A stretch of DNA of 64,000 bases from Halapricum hydrolyticum (lineage in GTDB: Archaea; Halobacteriota; Halobacteria; Halobacteriales; Haloarculaceae). Positions 24,470-33,159 of this stretch are shown piece by piece. Under the pieces are notes generated by a model. It was not told where the DNA came from and searched no databases. It worked only from the letters and a program-made list of their open reading frames with translations. The translations under genes were made by a program, and so were the position numbers. Numbering within the stretch: the stretch's first letter is position 1; each line of letters starts with the position of its first letter. The stretch is taken from assembly GCA_025517565.1 (NCBI GenBank), contig JAOPKD010000002.1:62001-126000 (forward strand), written 5' to 3'.

Positions 24470-26202
24470 TCTCGCCGGGTCGGCGGCACCTTCTTGTTCG
24501 CGACCCGGACGCGCGTGCCGTCGTAACTCGCGTAGAGGTTTCTGCCCTCGCGCTCGAACCGGATCTCGCCGACGGTCGTGTTCGCCCCCGACTCGGGGAG
24601 AGTCGCGACGCCGAGCGTTTCGTTGGCGCGGTCGACCACGACCTCGAAGTCCGTGCCGGCCGGCCGTAGCGTGATCGATCGGTTCGCGATGATCGCCTCG
24701 GCTGTCGCCGGGTCGGAAGCGAACGCCAGCCGGGCCGGTTCGTCCGGTGGGTGCAGCCGCACGCGATACGTCTCGCTGCCGCCGACCACCGACCAGCCCG
24801 TACGCGTGACGCCGACCGTCTCGCGCCAGCCGACGCCGCCGACGGTGACCCGCGCGTATCCGTTCGACGCCAGGCGTGATTTCGAGGCCGCGAGTTGCCA
24901 GACGTTGCGACGCTCGCTGTAGACGATCACGCCGCTGGAATCGACCGAGGTCACCTGCTGGAGACCCGGGATGTCGACCACCGAATACAGCTGGTTCGTG
25001 ACGTTCTCGGAGTAGCCGACCTGATAGTCCCGCACCTCGACGGGGTCGTTCGGTAGCTCGGTCGATTCGACCGTCTGGAGGTGGGTCACGACGCCGACGA
25101 GCGAGAGCGAGAGCACGATCATCACGAGCACGCCGGCGGCGGCCTGTCCGCGGGACGGTGCCTCCTCGGCGAGCCGCTCCGGAATCCGGGATGGCCACGG
25201 AATCGACGGACGGGACGGCCAGATCGCCGCGCCGACGACGGCCGCCGCCAGCAGGAAGACGAAGGCCACGCCGACGCCACGAAAGAGGGCGTACCGGCCG
25301 TTGCCGAGCGGGGCGTACGCCAGCCACAGCCGCTGGACCAGTCCGAACAGCACTGCCGCGAACCAGATCCGGGCCGCTCGCGGCCGCTCCTCGCGCCGTC
25401 GCCACAGGACGATCCCGAGCAATACGCCGATCAGGAAGCCGAGCAGGTGTCCGGTCACCGAGATGTCGGCGAACCAGACGTCGACGTGTCGGACGCTGGG
25501 CGAGTACGTCGCCACCGGGCTCGTGAAGGCGCTGTAGAGGTCGCGCAGCACGTCAGTCAACAGGAGGCCGACGACGGTCGTCAGCGGCCGCACGACGAGC
25601 GCGAACCCTGCGAGCGCGTAGACGACGCCGGAGAAGCCGATGATCGGCCCCGGCACGAACGCCGAGGTCGCGATCCCGACGAGGACGACCGCGCCGACGA
25701 AACCCAGCGGGCGGACGTACGGGCTCTGCCGGGACGCGTACTCGATCTGGACGCCGCGGCCCGGTCGAAAGTGGCTGTAGCCGTACTCGGCAATCGAGCC
25801 GAACACGGCGAGCGCGATGAGGTTGCCGAGGAGATGCGAGAACCCCCCGTGGCTGAATGGGGCTGTGAGAACCCCCAGCGGGTACTCGTAGGACCAGGCG
25901 ACGAACGCGTAGGTGACCGGCTGGCGCGGGTCGAAGATGTCGCCGCTATATGCGCCCTGGATGATGAGGAACATCCCGAGCAGGAACGATCCAGTCAGGA
26001 TCGTTCCCCAGGGGACGCCCAAAAGCAGTCGGGAACGGAGCCGACGCGTCCACCTCCCGCCTGGGTCGGCCAGCCGATAAGCGACCAGCGCGGAGAGGAC
26101 GCCAACAGTCACCAGCAGGAGTTGCGTCGGCCACGGCGGCGCGTCGAGAACCGCGTCAAGCCCCGTCTGCAGGACCGTCGTCTCTCCCGGCCATCCGAAC
26201 AT
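24466..26202 (-). CDS. Rhomboid-family intramembrane serine protease with extra C-terminal domain
   Basis: The 578-residue protein contains a rhomboid core: APFSHGGFSHLLGN, catalytic serine in IGFSGVVYALAG and catalytic histidine in SVTGHLLGFLIGVLLG. Two more helices follow near residues 290-330, another near 360-380, then about 190 residues of beta-rich, probably extracellular sequence (from TVESTELPNDPVEVRDYQ). Rhomboids cut transmembrane helices. The ATG at 26202 is preferred over 26250 because it starts just before the first hydrophobic stretch. Confidence 0.85.
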   Translation of the reverse strand: MFGWPGETTVLQTGLDAVLDAPPWPTQLLLVTVGVLSALVAYRLADPGGRWTRRLRSRLLLGVPWGTILTGSFLLGMFLIIQGAYSGDIFDPRQPVTYAFVAWSYEYPLGVLTAPFSHGGFSHLLGNLIALAVFGSIAEYGYSHFRPGRGVQIEYASRQSPYVRPLGFVGAVVLVGIATSAFVPGPIIGFSGVVYALAGFALVVRPLTTVVGLLLTDVLRDLYSAFTSPVATYSPSVRHVDVWFADISVTGHLLGFLIGVLLGIVLWRRREERPRAARIWFAAVLFGLVQRLWLAYAPLGNGRYALFRGVGVAFVFLLAAAVVGAAIWPSRPSIPWPSRIPERLAEEAPSRGQAAAGVLVMIVLSLSLVGVVTHLQTVESTELPNDPVEVRDYQVGYSENVTNQLYSVVDIPGLQQVTSVDSSGVIVYSERRNVWQLAASKSRLASNGYARVTVGGVGWRETVGVTRTGWSVVGGSETYRVRLHPPDEPARLAFASDPATAEAIIANRSITLRPAGTDFEVVVDRANETLGVATLPESGANTTVGEIRFEREGRNLYASYDGTRVRVANKKVPPTRRD

Positions 26203-26283
26203 ACGCGGGACCTGGGAGTGCTGTCCGCTTATATCCCCGTGTGTCGGCACGGCGGGCGGGTAGACAGCGAGGGGCCTGCTCTA

Positions 26284-26703
26284 TCAGAACAGGCCGACGC
26301 CGACCGCGTAGGGCCACTCGACGCTACCGAGTGCCAGAAACGCCAGCGCACCGCCCAGGAGCGCGACGTTCTTCAGGAAATTCGTCATCTCGCTCTGCTG
26401 CTGGTCCTCGGGGACCGCCCAGAAGTCGTGCATCGTCGGCGTCGCGACGAGCAGGAACACGGCAATCGCGCCCGCCGCGACGACGGGGAACGCACCGATA
26501 GCGATCCCGAGTCCGCCAGCGAGGAGCTGGAACCCCGTCGCGGGAACGAGCACTCCCGCCGCCGGGATCCCCTTCGCCTGACTGTAGCCGATCATGTCCT
26601 CGGCGTTCGTCAGGTGGTTCAGGCCCATGAACGTGAGTATGACGCCAAAGAGGACGCGAGCGAGCAGGAACGCCTCACCTGAACCTGTCAGCTCGAGGAT
26701 CAT
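26284..26703 (-). CDS. DoxX-family membrane protein
   Basis: The 139-residue protein has four transmembrane helices with DoxX marks: LLARVLFGVILTFMGLNHL in helix one, then GVLVPATGFQLLAGGLGIAI and HDFWAVPEDQQ between helices three and four. DoxX proteins are loosely tied to quinone/thiol redox balance. A Shine-Dalgarno-like GGGAGGT (26712-26718) precedes the ATG. It is divergent from an HxlR regulator, a pairing common for redox- or aldehyde-responsive switches. Confidence 0.85.
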   Translation of the reverse strand: MILELTGSGEAFLLARVLFGVILTFMGLNHLTNAEDMIGYSQAKGIPAAGVLVPATGFQLLAGGLGIAIGAFPVVAAGAIAVFLLVATPTMHDFWAVPEDQQQSEMTNFLKNVALLGGALAFLALGSVEWPYAVGVGLF

Positions 26704-26787
26704 CAGGCGACACCTCCCGAGGGCCGTCGGTTGACCGTCGATCCGGTTAGCAGTTGCATCGAGATAGTTGGTTTCATTGCAATACCT

Positions 26788-26803
26788 GGTTCGTACCCGA
26801 ACC
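26788..26803. promoter_or_regulatory. Inverted repeat between doxX and hxlR genes
   Basis: GGTTCG-TACC-CGAACC is a perfect 6-base inverted repeat directly before TATTTAT (26804-26810), the likely TATA box of the HxlR gene. A dimeric HxlR protein bound here could repress itself and control the doxX gene. Confidence 0.5.
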
Positions 26804-26845
26804 TATTTATCGATTCCCGGACATAGACGCCACCAGGTAACCACG

Positions 26846-27187
26846 ATGTCATCGGAACTCACTGCTACGGACGAACAGCCCGGGCCGTGTCCGGTCATCA
26901 GAACGATCGAACAGATCGGCTCCGAGTGGCGACTGGTCGTCCTGCACGAGCTGCAGAACGGCGAGCGTCGGTTCAACGAACTCAAGCGGGCGACAGACGC
27001 CAGCGCGCGGACGCTCTCGCGGGTGCTCGACGACCTCCAGGAGCAAGGGTTCGTCACGCGCCGCCTCGAGGAGGACGCGCCCGTCGCCTCGTACTACCGG
27101 CTGACGGAGAAAGGTGAGTCGCTGTGTCCGGTGTTCGACGCCATCGAGTCGTGGGGCGAGGAATGGCTCGCCGATACCGGGGCCTGA
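26846..27187 (+). CDS. HxlR-family transcriptional regulator
   Basis: This 113-residue winged-helix protein has the HxlR order: CPVIRTIEQIGSEWRLVVLH near residues 15-34, with the N-terminal cysteine often used for redox or electrophile sensing, then RRFNELKRATDASARTLSRV (recognition region) and wing ASYYRLTEKG. The dimer probably binds the palindrome at 26788-26803. The ATG at 26846 gives the usual short polar N-terminus. Divergent DoxX is its likely target. Confidence 0.88.
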   Translation: MSSELTATDEQPGPCPVIRTIEQIGSEWRLVVLHELQNGERRFNELKRATDASARTLSRVLDDLQEQGFVTRRLEEDAPVASYYRLTEKGESLCPVFDAIESWGEEWLADTGA

Positions 27188-27251
27188 TCGCCCGTCGACA
27201 CGTCGGATCGTGTCGGAGGTTTTTCAACGCTCGGGACCGTGAACTCCCCTG

Positions 27252-27578
27252 ATGGGAGTACGGCCACCTGCGAACGACGACCTGAGCGAACCGGAATCGG
27301 TCGAGTTCGGGATCGCCGCGCTCGACGGAACGCTCTCGGAGGCGGACTTCTCGTTCCCGGTCGACCGGGAGACCGTCGTCGCGGAACTGGGCGATCAGTC
27401 GGTTCCGTACGACGCTGCAGGGCGCACGGTGCAACTCGCGAACGCACTCGACGAAGTCGATCGCGATCGGTTCGAGTCGAAACAAGAGTTGCTCGACGAA
27501 CTCTATCCCGTCTTCGAGGACCTCCGGAGTTCGCCGCGAGGGCTGCTCAGTCAGTTGCGGTCGCTCGTCCCGTTCTGA
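27252..27578 (+). CDS. DUF5789-like haloarchaeal protein
   Basis: This 108-residue acidic protein has the pattern VEFGIAALDGTLSEADFSFP, then VPYDAAGRTVQLANALDEV and a helical end, which I associate with the haloarchaeal DUF5789 family. Function is unknown. The 3' end overlaps the convergent glycosyltransferase gene by 28 bases. The ATG at 27252 is the first in frame. Confidence 0.7.
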   Translation: MGVRPPANDDLSEPESVEFGIAALDGTLSEADFSFPVDRETVVAELGDQSVPYDAAGRTVQLANALDEVDRDRFESKQELLDELYPVFEDLRSSPRGLLSQLRSLVPF

Positions 27579-28522
27579 TCCGCCCCGTCGTCACGGGCGC
27601 GTTCGCCCTCGCTCGCGACCCGTTCGATGAAATGGAGCTGTTCGCGGTGGAGCGTCACGATCATGTCCGAGAGCACGCCGAAGATCAGCAGTTGCACGCC
27701 GAAGATGATCGCGAGCGTCGCCAGGACGGCGATGACCTCGTGTGAGACGTTGCGCGTGAACCACTCGACGGCGACGTACGCGCCGAGAACGATCCCGGCG
27801 AGCACTGACAGGCCGCCGATACTCCCGAAATAGAACAGCGGGTTGTTGGTTTTCGCCATGCGATAGAGCGTCAACAGGATGATCGCTCCGTCGCGGAAGG
27901 GGTTGAGGTTCGTGTCGGCTTCCTCCGGTCGTCGCAGGTACGTTATCGGGACGACCTCTGTCGGGACGTTGTGTTTGACACACTCGACCGCCATTTCCGT
28001 CTCGATCCCGAACCCGTCGGCCGTCAGTGCGAACCGTCGAACTGACTCGGTCGTAAACGCCCGGTAGCCGCTGAGGATGTCGGCGAAGTCCCGCCCGTGG
28101 ACGAACCGGAACGCGCTGTTGATCAGCCGGTTGCCGACCCTGTTGAGCCGGGACATCGCGCCCGCTTCCATGTCCGCGAACCGGTCCCCGATGACGTGTT
28201 CGGCCTCACCGTCGAGGAGCGGATCGAGCATCTCCGGTGCGTCCTCCGGGCGATAGGTCGCGTCGCCGTCGACCAGCAGGACGTACGGTTGCTCGATCAG
28301 CGAGATCGCTTCCCGGACTGCCTGTCCTTTACCCGAGCCGGTCTGCTGGCGCACCTCGGCGCCGTGTTCGCGGGCGATCTCGCGCGTTCCGTCGGTTGAG
28401 CCGCCGTCCATCACGAGAATGTGTTCGAAGCCTTGCTCGCGGAACCCGCCGACGACGTCGCCGATAGCCGCCGCTTCGTTGTAGGTCGGCACCAGCACAC
28501 AGACGTCGCTCCACTCGCCCAT
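27551..28522 (-). CDS. aglJ: Family 2 glycosyltransferase, AglJ-like
   Basis: This 323-residue protein has a GT-A domain (CVLVPTYNEAAAIGDVV, MDGGSTDGT, VLLVDGDATY, ILSGYRAF, GFGIETEMAVEC) followed by two C-terminal transmembrane helices (about 235-255 and 268-290). The layout is that of dolichyl-phosphate sugar transferases; AglJ adds the first hexose to dolichol phosphate for S-layer N-glycosylation in Haloferax. Assignment to AglJ rather than another Dpm-type enzyme rests on layout and the TNPLFYFG region. The ATG at 28522 replaces a longer start. No agl cluster is adjacent. Confidence 0.65.
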   Translation of the reverse strand: MGEWSDVCVLVPTYNEAAAIGDVVGGFREQGFEHILVMDGGSTDGTREIAREHGAEVRQQTGSGKGQAVREAISLIEQPYVLLVDGDATYRPEDAPEMLDPLLDGEAEHVIGDRFADMEAGAMSRLNRVGNRLINSAFRFVHGRDFADILSGYRAFTTESVRRFALTADGFGIETEMAVECVKHNVPTEVVPITYLRRPEEADTNLNPFRDGAIILLTLYRMAKTNNPLFYFGSIGGLSVLAGIVLGAYVAVEWFTRNVSHEVIAVLATLAIIFGVQLLIFGVLSDMIVTLHREQLHFIERVASEGERARDDGADQNGTSDRN

Positions 28523-28584
28523 CACTCTACTGTCCGCACAGACGTGCAAAAAGGTGTGTGATCTTGGCGGGACGCCGCGATCGA

Positions 28585-29928
28585 TCAGTCGGCCCGCGGG
28601 AAATTGTTGATCGTCTCGCTCTCGAAGCCCTCCTCGTCGAACTCGTAGTCGGCTTCGAGGAATTCGACGAGCTGGCGGGTGTCCTCCATCGCGTTCTGCA
28701 GACAGGTCGAAGCGCCCGGAGAAGGCGTGATGTTGAAGATGATGCCGTGACCGCGGATCTTGGCCTCGCCCATGTCCAGCGATTTCGCGCTGGTGTCGAC
28801 GATCTGGGGCCGGACGCCGCCGTAGCCTTTCGCGCGGTCGATGTCGTCGGCCTCGACGGTCGGGACGACCTTCTGGACGTGCGGCAGGAACGCCTCCTTG
28901 CCGACCTTCGGAACGTCATAGAAGAGGTTCTTGAGCACGAACGGGAACAGCACCCGGTCGGCGAGAATGTTCGCGTAGCTCAAAAAAGCCGCCGGGCTGA
29001 ACCCGAACACGTCGAGGAAATCCGGGACCGTCGAGAGGCGACCGCGCTCCAGTGCCGGCACGAACTTCGCGGTCGGACCGAATCTGGTGATGTTCGGATC
29101 GTGGACGTCGGCGTCGCCGTGGACGGCCGCGAACGGCAGGCGCTTCATCTGGAGGGTGTAGACCTTCCCGTTCAGCAGCCCCTCCTCCGAAAGGAAGAAA
29201 CTCCCCGCGACCGGGAGCAGTGCCATGTCGTCGCCGTAGCCCATCTCCTTGGCGATCTGCAGGCTGTGCGAGCCTGCGGCGACGACCGTCGCGTCGGACG
29301 TGTAGGTTCCGTCGTTGGTCTCGACGGTGAATCCCTCCATCGTCTCGTCGATGTTGGTCACCTTCGTGCCGGTGTAGACGTCGACGTTGCCTTCCTCGCG
29401 GGCCTGCTCGACGAACGACTTCGATATCTCGCCGTAGTCGACGGTGTAGCCGTCGGGCGTGTGCAGCGCGAGCAGCTCGGTGTCGGGCTCGCGCCCCTCG
29501 ACGACCTTCGGTTCGAGTTCGGCGATCCGCTCGCGGCCGACCGCGTCCAGCTTCGGATACAGGTCGCCGAATCCCTCCTCTTCGTACCGGTACCTGAGTT
29601 TCTCGACTTCCTCGTCGCCGACGGCAAGCACCATCTTCGAGCGCTTGCTGTGCATCTCCCGGTCCGGGTCGTGGTCTTCGAGATAGCCCGCGACCATCTC
29701 GGCACCGCGCTTGACCGATTCTGCCTTCTCCAGCGTGTAGTTCGTCTCGATGTCCCCGAAGTGCAGCGTCTGGGAGTTGTTCGTGACGTGGGAGTTGATC
29801 GCCGCGATCTCGTCCTCCTTCTCGATCAGCGCGACGCGCTCTACGTCTGTGAACTTCGAGATCGTATACAGCAGCGATGCGCCGCTGATGCCCCCGCCGA
29901 CGACGATGATATCGTATTCTTGTTCCAT
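28585..29928 (-). CDS. mqo: Malate:quinone oxidoreductase-type FAD enzyme
   Basis: The 447-residue protein begins MEQEYDIIVVGGGISGASLL, a Rossmann FAD fold with GxGxxG, and continues with Mqo features: VTNNSQTLHFGDIETNYT, VDYGEISKSF, and the C-terminal FAD segment KGYGGVRPQIVD with FNITPSPGAST. Mqo oxidises malate to oxaloacetate and passes electrons to membrane quinones. Some haloarchaeal members are annotated only as FAD-dependent oxidoreductases, so substrate is moderately certain. The ATG at 29928 starts the dinucleotide fold. Confidence 0.8.
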   Translation of the reverse strand: MEQEYDIIVVGGGISGASLLYTISKFTDVERVALIEKEDEIAAINSHVTNNSQTLHFGDIETNYTLEKAESVKRGAEMVAGYLEDHDPDREMHSKRSKMVLAVGDEEVEKLRYRYEEEGFGDLYPKLDAVGRERIAELEPKVVEGREPDTELLALHTPDGYTVDYGEISKSFVEQAREEGNVDVYTGTKVTNIDETMEGFTVETNDGTYTSDATVVAAGSHSLQIAKEMGYGDDMALLPVAGSFFLSEEGLLNGKVYTLQMKRLPFAAVHGDADVHDPNITRFGPTAKFVPALERGRLSTVPDFLDVFGFSPAAFLSYANILADRVLFPFVLKNLFYDVPKVGKEAFLPHVQKVVPTVEADDIDRAKGYGGVRPQIVDTSAKSLDMGEAKIRGHGIIFNITPSPGASTCLQNAMEDTRQLVEFLEADYEFDEEGFESETINNFPRAD

Positions 29929-30041
29929 GGTATCATCCGAAGTGACTCGGTGAGTGCCCTTCGTTAGCACAGGGGACCCGAGCACACTAAACCGCTACTA
30001 TCTATGTAGTACATTGGGATTACTGAAAGCAGCCAGATTGC

Positions 30042-30407
30042 CTACAACTGGTCGCGCTGCAGTCGCTGTCGTCGTCGTTCGAACTCCTCGTCGGAGAGTT
30101 CGCCGCGGGCGTATCGTTCCCGTAGTGCAGCGAGTGCACCGTCCGTGCCGGATCGAGGGTCGGCTTCGGTCGAGTTGTTCGGCCGCGCGTATCCGGTGAC
30201 CAGCGCGACGATCGCGCCGATGACCACGATCCACAGCAGTGGCCCGAGCCCGAACCAGCCGACGCCGCCGACGCCACCGCCCATCGCGCCGCCTCCGTGC
30301 TGGGCGGCGGCGGGCATCGTCAGCGCCGCCAGGACCGCGACCGTGCCGGCGACGGCTCCGATTGCGCGACCGGTTCGCGAGCGGAGTGCTAGCTCAGTCA
30401 ATGACAT
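30042..30407 (-). CDS. SHOCT-domain membrane protein with His/Gly-rich segment
   Basis: This 121-residue protein has two hydrophobic segments (residues about 18-38 and 52-75) around a QHGGGAMGGGVGG stretch outside the membrane, and a C-terminal SHOCT domain (LAALRERYARGELSDEEFER). SHOCT is a short helical oligomerisation/scaffold motif. It overlaps the upstream His-rich gene by 10 bases, so the two are translated together. The context points to metal handling at the membrane, by inference only. Confidence 0.75.
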   Translation of the reverse strand: MSLTELALRSRTGRAIGAVAGTVAVLAALTMPAAAQHGGGAMGGGVGGVGWFGLGPLLWIVVIGAIVALVTGYARPNNSTEADPRSGTDGALAALRERYARGELSDEEFERRRQRLQRDQL

Positions 30408-31000
30408 CCCCCCGGACCGCCGCGGTATCGCCACTCGGAATCGTCCGTACCGTCCGTTCGGGGTTCATCGGAGTGAAGCGGGCTGTTCCCGTAACCGTCA
30501 CTCGGGTAGTCGGTTCCGTTCACGGTCGATGCATTCGGGTAGTACGTCCCGTTCTCAGAGCCGTCGCCCGGGTAGTACGTTCCGTTTGCGTATGCTCCGT
30601 GATAGTGCGCAGAACCGTTTACGTATGCGCCTCCGTGATAGTACGACGCGTTTGCGGGCCGTTCGTCACCCGCTCCGTACGCCCAGCTGTGATGTGGACC
30701 GTGATGTGGGCCGTACTGGCCGCCGTATCGGGTCTCGTTCGCGTAATTTCTGTCACCCGCGTAGCTGCCGTCGGCCGGACCGTAGTGGCCGCCACCGTGT
30801 GGCCCATGATGGCCATCACGCGCCGGGGCGTAGGGGCCGACGTCGTCCGGTGCGTCGCCGCCCCAGACGTTCGTGTTCACCCAGTCTGTCCAGCCGTCCG
30901 TCGTCTCGTTCGTCCCGTGTGCGCTGACGGCCGGGACGAGCAGTGCAACACCGATCAGTGCGACCACCAGGAGCAGCCAGCGGTCGGTTCCGTCTGTCAT
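30398..31000 (-). CDS. Secreted His/Tyr/Gly/Asn-rich protein
   Basis: The 200-residue protein has an N-terminal hydrophobic signal or anchor (RWLLLVVALIGVALLVPAVSA) and then low-complexity sequence rich in His, Tyr, Gly and N-x-S/T sites, such as DGHHGPHGGGHYGPADG, YGPHHGPHHSW and repeated YYPGDGSENGTYYPNAS units. About 20 histidines suggest metal binding; the many N-glycosylation sequons fit a surface protein. It ends with CH. It is followed by, and overlaps, the SHOCT gene. Confidence 0.65.
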   Translation of the reverse strand: MTDGTDRWLLLVVALIGVALLVPAVSAHGTNETTDGWTDWVNTNVWGGDAPDDVGPYAPARDGHHGPHGGGHYGPADGSYAGDRNYANETRYGGQYGPHHGPHHSWAYGAGDERPANASYYHGGAYVNGSAHYHGAYANGTYYPGDGSENGTYYPNASTVNGTDYPSDGYGNSPLHSDEPRTDGTDDSEWRYRGGPGGCH

Positions 31001-31078
31001 CGTGTGATCTCCTCACCCCTTCCTATGGGGGTTACTGGGTTATCCCCGTGGGTCTAAACGAACGCTGCAAACCGTCCG

Positions 31079-31107
31079 AGAACGTTTATACTTCGATTAG
31101 AACGTTT
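31079..31107. promoter_or_regulatory. Direct repeat AGAACGTTT, 20-base spacing, upstream of the His-rich gene
   Basis: AGAACGTTT occurs at 31079-31087 and 31099-31107, start to start 20 bases, about two helical turns. Each copy contains the palindrome AACGTT. They lie 79-107 bases before the His-rich gene and 41 bases past the end of the membrane winged-helix gene. Confidence 0.4.
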
Positions 31108-31147
31108 TTCATTGCCAAGATCGTTCGTGGCGGCAGTTCTCCGGTGA

Positions 31148-31867
31148 TCAGCCTTCGAGCCGATCTCCGAGGTCGTCGCCCGGATAGACTCGGTAGGTTC
31201 GGCCCTGCTTCTCCCGATAGAGCAGGCCGCGTTTTTCGAGTTCGGACACGGTCTGGCTCACCTTGCTCTTCGAGAAGTTCGATCGGTCCCGGAGTGCGAT
31301 CTGGGTGATTCCCGGCGACTCGACGACCGGCTCGAGGATCCGGCGCTCGTCGTCCGGCAACAGATCCAGGACCTGGCGGGCTAACTGGTCAGTCTGGTCA
31401 GTTTCGGCCCTCGATCCCTCGTCGGCGGATCCAGCCTGCTCCGACTGGTCCGCGGTCGCGCGCTGCCCTGTCTCGTCGGACTCGTTCTCCGCTTCGGATG
31501 TGCGTGCCGCCCCTTCGGACGTGCTCGTACTACTCCCGCCCCCTGCCGTCTCGTCGATACCGGTAGTCGGTCGTCCGCCCACGTCCGCCTGCACCGTGTT
31601 GGCGGCCGGAGCAGCCGTGTCCGTGCGTCCACTGGTCTCGCCCCGCATGATCGCATAGATGCCGATCAACAGCGCGACCGCGAGTACCGTTCCGACGGCG
31701 TAGACGGTCGGGTCTGTGCCACCCATCGTGGACGATCCGTCCATCATCGAGCCACTCATGTGAGTCGTCTGGCGTTGCTGGATCGCCTGCCAGGTGAGCA
31801 CGCCACCGCCGACGAGAACCGTCGCGACTGCGACCGCGACGATCCTGTCCGACGTCTGCTGGTCCAT
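31148..31867 (-). CDS. Membrane-anchored winged-helix regulator with Met-rich loop
   Basis: The 239-residue protein has two transmembrane helices (about 8-27 and 55-74). The loop between them, HMSGSMMDGSSTMGG, holds one His and four Met and should face outside, as a soft-metal site would. A long Ser/Thr/Glu-rich linker (75-165) leads to a C-terminal winged helix (LARQVLDLLPDDERRILEPV, ITQIALRDRSNFSKSKVSQT, wing YREKQGRTYRVYP). The helix-turn-helix resembles the haloarchaeal DUF7343/MarR type. It lies upstream of, and co-oriented with, the His-rich and SHOCT genes. Confidence 0.75.
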   Translation of the reverse strand: MDQQTSDRIVAVAVATVLVGGGVLTWQAIQQRQTTHMSGSMMDGSSTMGGTDPTVYAVGTVLAVALLIGIYAIMRGETSGRTDTAAPAANTVQADVGGRPTTGIDETAGGGSSTSTSEGAARTSEAENESDETGQRATADQSEQAGSADEGSRAETDQTDQLARQVLDLLPDDERRILEPVVESPGITQIALRDRSNFSKSKVSQTVSELEKRGLLYREKQGRTYRVYPGDDLGDRLEG

Positions 31868-32021
31868 GGGCGTGGCTACACGATTGGGACTTCTAACGCT
31901 GTCGGCTCGGCACCGGCCGGAGCGACCGGAGACTCCTCTCGTAGGTCCACTCTACGTTTGTGATACCGCCGGTGGTGTCACGTCGGTTCGTTCGGCAAAA
32001 AGCTGCGTGCCCGTGTCGCCA

Positions 32022-32909
32022 CTACTCCGCGTCGCCGGTCTCGATCGGGGCGCGGATCGTGTTGCCCCACTCCGTCCAGGAGCCGTCGTAGTTCTCGACG
32101 TCGTCGAAGCCGAGCAACTCGTGGAGCACGTACCACTCGATCGACGAGCGCTCGCCGACTCTGCAGTAGGTGATGACCGACTGGTCCTCTTCGATGCCGA
32201 CCTCTTTGTACAGTGCCCGGAGCTCGTCGGGGCTCTTGAACGTGCCGTCGTCGTTCAGAACTGACGTCGTCGGGACGTTCTTCGCGCCGGGGATGTGACC
32301 GCCGCGCTGGGCAGTTTCCTGGAGCCCTTCGGGCGCGATGACTTCGCCGGTGAATTCCTCGGGCGAACGGACGTCGACCAGCGGCACGCCGGAGTCGATC
32401 GCCTGCTCGACGTCGGATCGGTACGCGCGGATGTTCTCGAACGGCCCCCGTGCGTTGTACTCCTGGGGCGTGAACTCCGGAACCTCCGTGGTTAGCGGGT
32501 AGTCGTTTTCGACCCAGTAGGTCTTCCCGCCGTCGACGATGCGAACGTCCTTGTGGCCGTAGTACTTGTACTCCCAGTAGCCGAACAGCGCGAACCAGTT
32601 CGGGACGCGCCCGCCACCGTAGAGGACGACCGTCGAGTCCTCGGTGATCCCCGCTTCACCGTTCAGCTTCTCGAAGGACTCCTTGTCCAGGATGTCCCGC
32701 GCCACCGGATCGCTGAGGTCTTCTTCCCAGTGGAAGAAGGTCGCACCCGGGATGTGCCCCTCTTCGTAGGGGGTGTACTCCGAGTCCGCGGTGACCGTCG
32801 GGTTGTTGATCTCGACGAGTCGATACTCCGGATCGTCCGCCTGGAACTCCTCGAGATGGTCTTCGACCCAATCCGCCGTAACGAGCGTATCCGCACCGTG
32901 GTCTGTCAT
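32022..32909 (-). CDS. Thiosulfate sulfurtransferase (tandem rhodanese)
   Basis: This 295-residue protein has two rhodanese domains. The C-terminal domain carries the catalytic Cys249 in VITYCRVGERSS; in the N-terminal domain the matching loop VVLYGGGRVP lacks cysteine, so it is structural, as usual in this class. CxxGxR-type loops belong to thiosulfate:cyanide or related sulfurtransferases. WGNTIRAPIETGD is the family C-terminus. It works in the cytoplasm in sulfane-sulfur transfer or cyanide detoxification. The gene is single. Confidence 0.88.
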   Translation of the reverse strand: MTDHGADTLVTADWVEDHLEEFQADDPEYRLVEINNPTVTADSEYTPYEEGHIPGATFFHWEEDLSDPVARDILDKESFEKLNGEAGITEDSTVVLYGGGRVPNWFALFGYWEYKYYGHKDVRIVDGGKTYWVENDYPLTTEVPEFTPQEYNARGPFENIRAYRSDVEQAIDSGVPLVDVRSPEEFTGEVIAPEGLQETAQRGGHIPGAKNVPTTSVLNDDGTFKSPDELRALYKEVGIEEDQSVITYCRVGERSSIEWYVLHELLGFDDVENYDGSWTEWGNTIRAPIETGDAE

Positions 32910-33159
32910 ACACGACTTCCTATGGCCGCCCTCTGCATAAACATATCATTAGTGTGTAACTTTGCCGTCGTTCGTGACGGCGCTTTCGCGGTGATACCGG
33001 CATACCGGGCCGAACGGTGCGATTTTCCCGGGAATTACCTGTCTCCTCTCGTCGCCGGTCGGGGTGAAAATCGCCGAGACTGAACTGAGTTCCGTTCTGG
33101 CGCCACCAACATATCAAAGATAGTACTGTATTTTCCGAGCCTGAGACGAAGGTCCTCTT

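Noticed and set aside
25081..26682. 533-codon plus-strand frame
   Set aside because: Antisense to the rhomboid and doxX genes, rich in Arg/Asp/Gln with no recognisable fold.
26788..26803. Part of a tRNA T-arm (GGTTCG)
   Set aside because: GGTTCG-TACC-CGAACC resembles a T-stem but the flanks cannot make the other tRNA arms; it sits as an operator before a TATA box.
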